Below are positions 36,228 to 44,032 of a DNA stretch of 64,000 nt, piece after piece. A program made the translations under genes and the position numbers. The notes below the pieces were generated by a model that was given only the letters and a program-made list of their open reading frames with translations, searched no databases and was not told the origin of the DNA. Position 1 is the stretch's first letter. Every line of letters begins with the position of its first letter. Source of the stretch: an uncultured Corynebacterium sp. (lineage in GTDB: Bacteria; Actinomycetota; Actinomycetes; Mycobacteriales; Mycobacteriaceae); contig CALTYZ010000009.1 in the NCBI GenBank assembly GCA_943913645.1, positions 1 to 64,000 of the forward strand, written 5' to 3'.

Positions 36228-38066
36228 TTAGTCAACCTGGCGAACAGCGCCTTTATCGGCGCTGGTCGCCATTTTTGCGTATGCGCGCAACGCCTTTGAG
36301 ACTTCCCGAACGCGGTTCGGACTCCAGGGCTTCTCACGGGCCTCCATCTCAGCGCGTCGCCGCGCCAACACTTCTGGATCGACTTCCAAACTGAGACTCC
36401 GATTCGCTACCGAGATGGCGATGGTGTCACCGTCTTCGACAAGCCCAATTAATCCGCCGTGCGCGGCTTCAGGCGAGATATGGCCGATCGAGAGGCCAGA
36501 TGTGCCGCCTGAAAACCGGCCGTCTGTAATCAGCGCGCATTTCTTTCCTAAGCCCGCCCCCTTCAGAAACGACGTGGGGTGCAGCATCTCTTGCATCCCC
36601 GGCCCGCCTGCAGGCCCTTCGTAGCGGATCACAATGACCTCTCCTTCGAGTACCTCGGGTGCAAGGATCATCGATACCGCCTGCTCTTGCGAATCGACGA
36701 CGCGCGCAGGCCCGGAAAATTCCCATAGGCCTTCCTCAACACCCGCAGTTTTCAAAATTGCGCCGTCTGGCGCGAGATTGCCGCGAAGCACCACCAGACC
36801 CCCGTCGGAGGTGATCGGGTGGTCGACGTCGTGAATCACGCCGTTTGCTGCGTCGGTATCAAGGCTGTCCCACTTCGCGGATTGGGAAAACGCCTCTGTA
36901 GTGCGAAGGCCGCCAGGTGCGGCGTGGTAGAGCTCGACCGCCTCCGGCAATGGATGCTCACCGCGAATATCCCAATCCCCAAGCCACTCTTCGAGCGAGT
37001 TGTAGGCCACTGTGTGCACGTCGGTATGCAACAAGCCCCCGCGGTGCAGTTCACCGAGGATAGCGGGGATGCCGCCGGCCCGGTGCACGTCTTCAACATG
37101 CGCATCACCGTTCGGCGCGACTTTGGACAGGCACGGGATGGTGTGTGAGAGCTCATCGATATCGCCAAGGTCGAATGCAACCTCTCCTTCCTGGGCGGCA
37201 GCCAGAATATGCAGGATGGTGTTGGTGGAGCCGCCCATGGCCATATCCAGTGCCATAGCGTTGCGGAACGCGTGAACAGTGGCGATACTTCGCGGCAGCA
37301 CGGAGGCATCCTCCTGGCCGTAGTAGCGCTCACACAACTGCACAATGCGCGCTCCTGCTTCTGCAAACAGTCTGCGCCGCGCGGTGTGCGTTGCCAAGGT
37401 GGTGCCATTTCCCGGCAACGAGAGACCAAGCGCTTCTGTCAGACAGTTCATCGAGTTCGCAGTGAACATTCCTGAACATGAGCCGCATGTTGGGCAGGCG
37501 CTGTTGGCAATGTTGTCAAGCTCAGTATCGGAGACTGCGTCATTGGCGGAAAGGGCGATAGCATCAATGAGATCCGACTTCGGTTTTGTGACGCCACCAG
37601 CGGAGATGGCCTTACCTGCCTCCATTGGACCACCTGAGACGAACACAGCGGGGATATTCAACCGCATTGCTGCGTTGAGCATCCCCGGGGTGATCTTGTC
37701 GCAGTTTGAAATACAGACCATCGCATCGGCGGTGTGAGCGTTGACCATGTATTCCACTGAGTCAGCGATGATCTCTCGGCTGGGCAAGGAATACAGCATC
37801 CCGGAGTGGCCCATCGCAATCCCATCATCAACCGCGATGGTGTTGAACTCCTTCGGCACACCACCTGCTGCACGCACGGCGTCTGCCACGATGTCACCAA
37901 CGTTTTTGAGATGGACGTGGCCGGGTACAAACTGGGTGTACGAATTGACGATTGCCACAATTGGTTTGCCAAACTCGTGCTCGTTGGTGCCGGTCGCACG
38001 CCACAATGCGCGTGCTCCAGCAGCCTGGCGGCCAACAGTAGTCACGCGCGAACGAAGTGGAATCAC
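36228..38066 (-). CDS. ilvD: Dihydroxy-acid dehydratase
   Basis: Fe-S enzyme of valine, leucine and isoleucine synthesis acting after IlvC. 612 residues with cluster cysteines in ISNCDKITPGML and SACPTCGSCSGMFTANSMNCL, and the C-terminal RFSGGTSGLSIGHISPEAA (shown here as separate blocks in the frame). Located beside the ilvBNC operon on the opposite strand. Its start overlaps the stop of the PH-domain gene by 4 bp (ATGA), so the two are co-translated. Confidence 0.97.
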   Translation of the reverse strand: MIPLRSRVTTVGRQAAGARALWRATGTNEHEFGKPIVAIVNSYTQFVPGHVHLKNVGDIVADAVRAAGGVPKEFNTIAVDDGIAMGHSGMLYSLPSREIIADSVEYMVNAHTADAMVCISNCDKITPGMLNAAMRLNIPAVFVSGGPMEAGKAISAGGVTKPKSDLIDAIALSANDAVSDTELDNIANSACPTCGSCSGMFTANSMNCLTEALGLSLPGNGTTLATHTARRRLFAEAGARIVQLCERYYGQEDASVLPRSIATVHAFRNAMALDMAMGGSTNTILHILAAAQEGEVAFDLGDIDELSHTIPCLSKVAPNGDAHVEDVHRAGGIPAILGELHRGGLLHTDVHTVAYNSLEEWLGDWDIRGEHPLPEAVELYHAAPGGLRTTEAFSQSAKWDSLDTDAANGVIHDVDHPITSDGGLVVLRGNLAPDGAILKTAGVEEGLWEFSGPARVVDSQEQAVSMILAPEVLEGEVIVIRYEGPAGGPGMQEMLHPTSFLKGAGLGKKCALITDGRFSGGTSGLSIGHISPEAAHGGLIGLVEDGDTIAISVANRSLSLEVDPEVLARRRAEMEAREKPWSPNRVREVSKALRAYAKMATSADKGAVRQVD

Positions 38067-38608
38067 TGCTCTTCTCCTTGAGGTTGTGGTGCATTGGACT
38101 GTGCTTGCGGGCGCGGTCCGGGGAGGTCGGGGTGCTCTTTGACGTAGGTTGCATACTCTTCGCTCGTCAGTAGCACGCTGTGACCGTCTTTATTAATGAT
38201 CTCGTACTTGCCATCGGTGGCCTCTTTCGACCTGGTGATGACGTCGGTGATTCGACCGTTGGAAGCGCGCTCAAGCTCCGGCAGCAAGTTGAACGTCACC
38301 CCGGGCATGGCGTATTCAGTCCCATCAACGGTCGTGGCAAAGGCTCGAGAGCCTTTGAAATTGACCCCAGTGAGCTCTGGCCACCCAACGCTGATGTTGC
38401 GGCGGAAGAGGTAGGTGGCCTCAATCCCGTCCGAGCTGACCGTTGTGGAGGACTTGAACACCCACGCCAGCGCCAGAACTGGAAGAATCAGTAACCAGCC
38501 GAGGTAGAGCGGTGACCAGGCGATACCGATCAGGGCGATGCCCGTCATCATCACGATGGCGATCACGTGTTCTCGTGTGGGGCGAAAGACCGTAGCCGCG
38601 TCATTCAT
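38063..38608 (-). CDS. Bacterial PH-domain membrane protein (CFP-6-like)
   Basis: 181-residue protein with two adjacent membrane segments (AIVMMTGIALIGIAW and LYLGWLLILPVLALAWVF) followed by a bacterial PH domain (TVSSDGIEATYLFRRNISVGW ... FKGSRAFATTVDGTEYAMPGV). It resembles the actinobacterial low-molecular-weight antigen 6 family; function unknown. The ATG at 38608 is supported by TAGCAT exactly 7 nt upstream on the minus strand. It is the first gene of an operon with ilvD. Confidence 0.85.
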   Translation of the reverse strand: MNDAATVFRPTREHVIAIVMMTGIALIGIAWSPLYLGWLLILPVLALAWVFKSSTTVSSDGIEATYLFRRNISVGWPELTGVNFKGSRAFATTVDGTEYAMPGVTFNLLPELERASNGRITDVITRSKEATDGKYEIINKDGHSVLLTSEEYATYVKEHPDLPGPRPQAQSNAPQPQGEEQ

Positions 38609-38618
38609 GCGTGCAATG

Positions 38619-40244
38619 CTAGTCAACAGCGGATATGTCAGCCCCACTGCCGCCCTCGTCACCACCAGACGGGTTCCGGCCTGGAGGCTGTGGCTGACGT
38701 TGTGTGGGTTCCGAACCTGAGCTTGGCGCACCAGTGGGGGTAGCGGTGGCGGAGTTATCAGCTGTTGGCGTTGGGGCACCGGTCTCTGCGGTCTCGGTGG
38801 GATGTGGCGCGTCGTTCGGTTGCCGGTTCTCCGGTGCGGGTTGGTGGGCTGGAGAGGAAACCTCACTAGGCGGCTTGGGGCTGGCGCTCGGGCCGCGGGT
38901 TTCAGTTGCCCCGGCGGTCGGGCTTGTCATCTCGGACTCCGGTGTGTTGGAGTTGTCGGAGTGCTCACTTGGCTGGGTCCCGTCGCGGCCTTCGCGTGTT
39001 GCAGCCGGTGGTGGAGGGGCAAGAACCCCAGGGCCGGAAGCACTTTCCTCACCGGGTGTGAGCGTCATGCCGCGCACCAGTAACGCGATGATGAACGCCA
39101 CGATCAACCAGAGCGTACTGGCCCGCATGAAACCGTCAAAGACCGTTTTAGGGGCCTCGCTAGTTTCGTGTTCAGCTCCGTTTTCAGCCCCACTAGCAGC
39201 ACTGTCAGCTGCACCGTCGAGTGCAGCCGGGTCGAGTTTTGCCTCGACGACGCGCGTACTGCCAAAGGTTTCGGTGTCGGTAGTTGACGCAGTATCAGGG
39301 TCGCTGGCTGCTCCCGGTGGAATGAAGTCCGTGGTCGCCGTGCTGTGCGCTGATGCGGCAAAAGTGGGGTGGGCTGAGGCGTCGATACGCGGGAAGAGCT
39401 CGGTAGGTGAGCCGTACTCGCTCCAAAATTCATCCATAATGGCAACGCGGATAGCACGTTCCACCATCCACTGGCTCAGCGGCTGAACGCGCACCATGAA
39501 GCGCATATCAACCGTCCACGGCATGCCGGCGGTATTGGGTGGGTTGAGCGCAACCGCCGGATGTGACTGCAGCTCGCCGATCACCTTCGGCCGGATATCA
39601 TCACGCTCAAGCGCACGGCGGGCGGCGCGCTCGGAGCGGTCGACGACTTGCTCGGCAGATTCTGAGCCCTCCAGCGGAACCGGGATGACCACCATCGCGT
39701 TGACCCAGTAGTTGGACTGGTTGATATAAATGCGCGCAGCTGAGTTTGGGATGGTTACCGTCGCTTGGTTGAGGGTGCGGATCTGGGTCGCGCGCATCGT
39801 AATCTGAATGACGTCACCAGAAATATCAAGACCATTGCCTTGAAAGGTGACATTGTCGCCCACGCCATACTGACGCTCGGTGAGAATGAAAAACCCGGCG
39901 AGGAAGTCTGCAATGATGTTTTGTGCGCCAAAACCGATCGCTGCTGAAACTACCGTCGCCGGGATTGCAGCCCCGGCGAGTGAAAACCCGATCTGCTGCA
40001 AAATGAAGACGAAGATGACAAAGAAAGCGATGACCTGGACCACGTAGACGCCCACGCCGGCCACCGCCAGGCGGCTTTTTCCCTCGTCGGCGTCCATGGT
40101 TTCGCGCACACGATTGGCTACAAAGCGTTTAGCAAAACGTCCTGCGCGCGGCACCAAGAGCGCAAGCAGCAGCAAAAGGAGCAGATTGATTCCGGTAGTG
40201 GCAAACCACCGCCAGAGCTCTTGAAGAATGTACGCAATAGGCAT
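38619..40244 (-). CDS. mscCG: MscCG-type mechanosensitive channel (glutamate exporter homologue)
   Basis: 541-residue MscS-family channel. TM1 ~18-33, TM2 ~61-83, pore-lining TM3 ~88-120 (AGAAIPATVVSAAIGFGAQN), then the beta and cage domains to ~280. Beyond the MscS core is a long linker, a fourth membrane helix (~377-394, STLWLIVAFIIALLVRG) and a Pro/Thr/Ser-rich tail of about 145 residues outside the cell. This extended layout is that of MscCG (NCgl1221/YggB), which exports glutamate in C. glutamicum, and the position between ilvD and ilvB is the same there. ATG 40244 begins the conserved MPIAYILQELW. Confidence 0.92.
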   Translation of the reverse strand: MPIAYILQELWRWFATTGINLLLLLLLALLVPRAGRFAKRFVANRVRETMDADEGKSRLAVAGVGVYVVQVIAFFVIFVFILQQIGFSLAGAAIPATVVSAAIGFGAQNIIADFLAGFFILTERQYGVGDNVTFQGNGLDISGDVIQITMRATQIRTLNQATVTIPNSAARIYINQSNYWVNAMVVIPVPLEGSESAEQVVDRSERAARRALERDDIRPKVIGELQSHPAVALNPPNTAGMPWTVDMRFMVRVQPLSQWMVERAIRVAIMDEFWSEYGSPTELFPRIDASAHPTFAASAHSTATTDFIPPGAASDPDTASTTDTETFGSTRVVEAKLDPAALDGAADSAASGAENGAEHETSEAPKTVFDGFMRASTLWLIVAFIIALLVRGMTLTPGEESASGPGVLAPPPPAATREGRDGTQPSEHSDNSNTPESEMTSPTAGATETRGPSASPKPPSEVSSPAHQPAPENRQPNDAPHPTETAETGAPTPTADNSATATPTGAPSSGSEPTQRQPQPPGRNPSGGDEGGSGADISAVD

Positions 40245-40270
40245 AGTGGTTAAAACTCTAACCCCGCTAG

Positions 40271-40299
40271 TTCTCGCGCGGCTCACGGGTGTGTATTAT
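40271..40299 (+). promoter_or_regulatory. Predicted promoter of the ilvBNC operon
   Basis: TTCTCG (40271-40276), a 17-bp spacer and TATTAT (40294-40299). The leader-peptide ATG at 40308 lies 8 nt downstream, so the transcript would start almost at that codon. Confidence 0.55.
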
Positions 40300-40307
40300 G
40301 AATCACC

Positions 40308-40358
40308 ATGACCATCACGCGACTTGTAGTAGTAATTCCGGCGCGGCGCTTGCCGTAG
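40308..40358 (+). CDS. ilv leader peptide
   Basis: A 16-codon frame reading MTITRLVVVIPARRLP with Leu-Val-Val-Val-Ile in a row. Ribosome stalling at these codons when branched-chain aminoacyl-tRNAs run short would change the folding of the following RNA. It resembles the leader described for the C. glutamicum ilvBNC operon. It precedes a terminator hairpin and ilvB and has no ribosome site, so it is probably translated as a leaderless message. Confidence 0.8.
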   Translation: MTITRLVVVIPARRLP

Positions 40359-40432
40359 CGGGTTACTTCTCACACGCCGCGAAACAAGCGCCCTCGAGAG
40401 CACCTAGTGCTTCCTCGGGGGTTTTTGTTTTT
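40345..40432 (+). promoter_or_regulatory. Transcription attenuator upstream of ilvB
   Basis: Two alternative structures are visible. GGCGCTTG (40345-40352), inside the leader peptide, pairs perfectly with CAAGCGCC (40385-40392). The second structure is a terminator at 40391-40432: arms around loop CTA (AGCAC/GTGCT plus an outer CCC-rich/GGGGG stem with a small bulge) followed by TTTTTGTTTTT. The two share bases 40391-40392, so they compete, as in classical attenuation by branched-chain amino acids. Confidence 0.75.
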
Positions 40433-40496
40433 GATCGTCTCGCACAACCACCGTAGTTAATCCGAAGTTTTTATAGAACTTAAGGAGCTTTGCATC

Positions 40497-42416
40497 GTGG
40501 CAACTTCAGCGAAGACCTCGACCAAAGACACCACCTTGCGCGACGCACCCGCCGCGCCTCAGCACGCGCAGTCTGTCGAGGGTGCGGATGTGGAGGGCGC
40601 GGATGTGGAGATTTTGACAGGAGCAGCCGCCACGGTGCGGAGCTTGGAAATGCTCGGGGTTGATATCGCGTTCGGGCTTCCCGGCGGTGCTGTGCTGCCG
40701 CTCTATGATGCGCTGGCACATGCCACAACGCTGCGGCACGTCCTGGTGCGCCACGAGCAGGGCGCTGGCCACGCTGCTGAAGGCTATGCACTTGCCTCAG
40801 GCAAGGTCGGCGTGTGTATCGCCACGTCAGGTCCAGGCGCGACCAACCTGGTGACCACGCTGGCGGACGCGTACCTGGACTCGGTGCCGATTGTCGCTAT
40901 CACTGGGCAGGTGGGATCGCCGCTGATCGGCACCGACGCGTTCCAAGAGGCGGATATTCGCGGTATCACCATGCCGATTACGAAACACAACATCATGGTC
41001 ACTCGCACCGAGGAGATCCCCGGCGCGTTGTTTGCCGCGTTCCACATTGCCTCGACCGGCCGGCCGGGGCCAGTGCTGGTAGATATTCCCAAGGACGTTC
41101 AAGCAGGAGAAGCGGAGTTCATCTGGCCGCCGAAGATGGAACTGCCCGGGTACAAGCCGAACACGAAGCCGCATAATCGCCAGATTTCCCAGGCAGCGAA
41201 GCTGATCTCAGAGTCCAAGCGGCCGGTACTCTACATCGGCGGGGGTGTGGTGAAGGCAGACGCGCACGAGGAATTGCTCGAGTTCGCCGAATCTACCGGC
41301 ATTCCGGTGGTCAATACGTTGATGGCGCTCGGTTGTTTTCCGCAGCACCACCCGCTGTACATGGGAATGCCGGGGATGCACGGCTCGGTACCGGCGGTCG
41401 GAGCGCTCCAAGAAGCGGATTTACTTATCGCGATCGGCACGCGTTTCGACGACAGGGTCACCGGCGATACGTCCACCTTCGCCCCGCTGGCGAAAACGAT
41501 TCACGCAGACATCGACCCTGCTGAGGTTGGCAAGATTCGCCCGGTTGATGTGCCAATCGTAGGCGATGCGAAGCGGGTGCTTTCGCAGCTGACTGATGCG
41601 TTTCGGGATGCGAAACGGAACGCGCCGCCCGAGATCACCGCGTGGCTGAAGCGGCTGGCTGACCTGAAGGAGAGGTTCCCCCGCGGGTATGACGAGCAAT
41701 CGGATGGATCCCTCGCGCCGCAGTTTGTCATTGAAACACTGTCACGAGTGGTTGGACCCGACGCGGTCTATGTTGCCGGAGTTGGGCAGCATCAGATGTG
41801 GTCCGCCCAGTTCATTGATTTCGATCGCCCCCGTCACTGGCTGAACTCTGGTGGCCTGGGCACCATGGGCTACGCCATTCCCGCTGCGCTTGGCGCAAAG
41901 GCCGCGTGTCCGGAGAAGGAGGTCTGGGCAGTCGACGGCGACGGATGCTTCCAAATGACTAACCAAGAGATCACAACGGCTGCACTGGAAGGTTTCCCCT
42001 TCAAAGTCGCGCTTATCAACAATGGCAACTTGGGCATGGTTCGACAGTGGCAAACGCTGTTCTACAACGGAACCTACTCGCAAACCAAACTGGGCGGTGC
42101 AACCGAGTATGTGCCAGACTTTGTGCAGCTCAGCCAGGCGCTCGGCGCGGAGGCGATTCGGGTAACCAAGCAAGAAGAGGTGGTCCCGGCCATCGAGCGG
42201 GCTCGTGAGATCAATGACCGCCCGGTGGTTGTGGAGTTCATCGTCGGTGAGGATGCCCAAGTGTGGCCGATGATTGCCGCAGGTGCGTCGAATTCAGATA
42301 TGCAGTACGCGTTGGGCATGCGGCCGTTCTTCGACATGGAGGAGTCTGCGGGTGAAAGCCCCGATGCGATTCACGAAACGATCGAGGCGATTGCTGACGC
42401 ACAGGAGGAGAAGTAG
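40497..42416 (+). CDS. ilvB: Acetolactate synthase large subunit
   Basis: TPP- and FAD-dependent enzyme condensing pyruvate with pyruvate or 2-oxobutyrate, the first common step to valine, leucine and isoleucine. 639 residues including a non-conserved ~40-residue N-terminus. Catalytic glutamate E87 (RHEQGAGHAAEGYA), FAD domain and TPP-binding VDGDGCFQMTNQE are present. GTG start with AAGGAG 10 nt upstream. First structural gene of ilvBNC; regulated by the upstream attenuator. Confidence 0.97.
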   Translation: MATSAKTSTKDTTLRDAPAAPQHAQSVEGADVEGADVEILTGAAATVRSLEMLGVDIAFGLPGGAVLPLYDALAHATTLRHVLVRHEQGAGHAAEGYALASGKVGVCIATSGPGATNLVTTLADAYLDSVPIVAITGQVGSPLIGTDAFQEADIRGITMPITKHNIMVTRTEEIPGALFAAFHIASTGRPGPVLVDIPKDVQAGEAEFIWPPKMELPGYKPNTKPHNRQISQAAKLISESKRPVLYIGGGVVKADAHEELLEFAESTGIPVVNTLMALGCFPQHHPLYMGMPGMHGSVPAVGALQEADLLIAIGTRFDDRVTGDTSTFAPLAKTIHADIDPAEVGKIRPVDVPIVGDAKRVLSQLTDAFRDAKRNAPPEITAWLKRLADLKERFPRGYDEQSDGSLAPQFVIETLSRVVGPDAVYVAGVGQHQMWSAQFIDFDRPRHWLNSGGLGTMGYAIPAALGAKAACPEKEVWAVDGDGCFQMTNQEITTAALEGFPFKVALINNGNLGMVRQWQTLFYNGTYSQTKLGGATEYVPDFVQLSQALGAEAIRVTKQEEVVPAIERAREINDRPVVVEFIVGEDAQVWPMIAAGASNSDMQYALGMRPFFDMEESAGESPDAIHETIEAIADAQEEK

Positions 42417-42418
42417 CT

Positions 42419-42940
42419 ATGGCTCATGAAGATGAACACACCCGCAACATCCTCTCCGTGCTGGTGCAAGACGTGGACGGGATCATCACCCGTGTGACTG
42501 CCTTGTTCACCCGCCGCGGCTACAACTTAGTTTCGTTAGTCTCAGCCAAGACAGAAACCGAAGGCATCAACCGCCTGACCATTGTGGTCGACGCGTCCGA
42601 GTATGCGATTGAGCAGATCACAAAACAACTGAACAAGCTCATTCAGGTGATCAAGGTCCTTCGGCTCGAGGACGATACGACGATTGCGCGGTCGCTGATG
42701 TTGGTGAAGGTCAACGCGACAAATCAAAACCGCCCGCAGGTGGTGGAGACAGCGAATATCTTCCGCGCTCGGGTCGTCGATGTCGCTCCGGATTCAGTGG
42801 TGATCGAGGTAACCGGCACCCCAGACAAGCTGCGGGCGTTTCTTGAAGTGATGGAAACGTTCGGTATTCGGGAGCTGATCCGTTCTGGCCAGGTGGCGTT
42901 GAACCGTGGCTCCAAGACGCTGGCACCGTCGAAGAAGTAG
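42419..42940 (+). CDS. ilvN: Acetolactate synthase small (regulatory) subunit
   Basis: ACT-domain regulatory subunit that stimulates IlvB and gives feedback inhibition by branched-chain amino acids. 173 residues with NILSVLVQDVDGIITRVTALFTRRGYN and the C-terminal domain (VVETANIFRARVVDV ... ETFGIRELIRSGQVALNRG). The residues of the effector site (DVDGIITR, RRGYN) are intact. It starts 2 bp after the ilvB stop, so it is translationally coupled. Confidence 0.97.
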   Translation: MAHEDEHTRNILSVLVQDVDGIITRVTALFTRRGYNLVSLVSAKTETEGINRLTIVVDASEYAIEQITKQLNKLIQVIKVLRLEDDTTIARSLMLVKVNATNQNRPQVVETANIFRARVVDVAPDSVVIEVTGTPDKLRAFLEVMETFGIRELIRSGQVALNRGSKTLAPSKK

Positions 42941-42958
42941 CGCACAGCGTGGCTGTGT

Positions 42959-42964
42959 CATAAT
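42959..42964 (+). promoter_or_regulatory. Possible extra -10 element before ilvC
   Basis: CATAAT in the 68-bp ilvN-ilvC gap, with a TGTGT just upstream, could be an internal promoter; no good -35 is seen. A separate ilvC promoter is known from C. glutamicum. The ribosome site AGGAAAGG lies further downstream, before the ATG at 43009. Confidence 0.3.
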
Positions 42965-43008
42965 ACGAAACAACCGTCCCAACACATAGGAAAGGTAAAT
43001 AACCCCTT

Positions 43009-44022
43009 ATGGCTATTGAAGTTCTCTACGATCGCGACGCTGATCTCTCCCTCATCCAAGGCAAGAAGGTCGCCGTCATCGGTTACGGCTCTCAGGGACA
43101 TGCCCATGCACAGAATCTTCGTGAATCCGGTGTAGAGGTGGTCATCGGTTTGCGCGACGGATCCAAATCCGCAGCCAAAGCGAAAGAAGCAGGGTTTCAG
43201 GTGAAGTCGAACGCCGAGGCCGCTGCCTGGGCGGATGTTGTTATGCTTCTGGCGCCGGATACCTCTCAGGCCGAGATATTCAAAAATGACATTGAGCCCA
43301 ATTTGAACGCTGGCGATGCGTTGTTCTTCGGCCATGGTTTGAACATCCACTTCAAGCTCATCGAGCCAGCTGACAACATCACGGTAGCTATGGTGGCGCC
43401 GAAGGGGCCGGGCCATCTTGTTCGCCGGACGTACGCTGACGGTAAGGGTGTGCCGACGCTCATCGCGGTTGAGCAGGATCCGAACGGCAACGGACGGGAC
43501 TTGGCGCTGTCCTACGCCGCCGCAATCGGTGGCGCGCGCGCAGGTGTCATCCCTACCACCTTTGAGGATGAGACGGTCACGGACCTCTTTGGTGAGCAGG
43601 CGGTACTGTGTGGTGGTCTGGAATACCTGATCATGGCAGGCTTTGAGGTGCTCACTGAGGCTGGGTATGAACCTGAGATGGCTTACTTCGAGTGCCTGCA
43701 CGAGATGAAGTTGATCGTCGATCTCGTGTACGAAGGCGGTTTGGCCAATATGAACTACTCGGTTTCTGATACCGCCGAGTTTGGTGGCTACTTGTCTGGG
43801 CCTCGGGTGATCGACGAGGGAGCGAAGGAGCGCATGCGAGAGATCTTGAAGGACATTCAGGACGGTACCTTTGCAAAGCGTCTCGTGGACAACGTGCGCA
43901 ATGGGAATGCGGAGCTCGAAGGCCTTCGCAAGGAGGTTGCCTCCCACCAAATTGAAAAGACTGGTGCCGAGTTGCGGGACATGATGAGCTGGGTCAAGTC
44001 GCCGCTGACTGAAACTGCCTAG
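43009..44022 (+). CDS. ilvC: Ketol-acid reductoisomerase, C-terminus supplied by the integrated element
   Basis: NADPH-dependent enzyme converting acetolactate to dihydroxyisovalerate. 337 residues, class I, with the dinucleotide motif GYGSQGHAHAQNL and metal-binding EDETVTDLFGEQAVLCGG region. The frame is complete, but the 15-bp att core covers codons for MMSWV, so the last residues KSPLTETA and the stop come from the element. The same tail is repeated at 50944-50969 between the two element copies. The result looks functional: the tail resembles other corynebacterial IlvC ends as I recall them. Confidence 0.96.
   Translation: MAIEVLYDRDADLSLIQGKKVAVIGYGSQGHAHAQNLRESGVEVVIGLRDGSKSAAKAKEAGFQVKSNAEAAAWADVVMLLAPDTSQAEIFKNDIEPNLNAGDALFFGHGLNIHFKLIEPADNITVAMVAPKGPGHLVRRTYADGKGVPTLIAVEQDPNGNGRDLALSYAAAIGGARAGVIPTTFEDETVTDLFGEQAVLCGGLEYLIMAGFEVLTEAGYEPEMAYFECLHEMKLIVDLVYEGGLANMNYSVSDTAEFGGYLSGPRVIDEGAKERMREILKDIQDGTFAKRLVDNVRNGNAELEGLRKEVASHQIEKTGAELRDMMSWVKSPLTETA
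43982..43996 (+). repeat. att core, left end (attL) in ilvC
   Basis: The 15-bp sequence TGATGAGCTGGGTCA. It recurs exactly at 50929-50943 and 57876-57890; bases on both sides differ between the outer junctions, so the identity ends there. It lies within the ilvC coding sequence, 21 codons or fewer from the integrase stop, the expected position next to int. Confidence 0.88.
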
Positions 44023-44032
44023 TTTTCGCAGT

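Noticed and set aside
38704..39486. 260-residue plus-strand frame opposite mscCG
   Set aside because: Mirror of the Pro/Thr/Ser-rich tail of MscCG; low complexity and antisense.
42958..43950. 330-codon minus-strand frame opposite ilvC
   Set aside because: Shadow of ilvC codon bias; the plus-strand protein is unmistakable.
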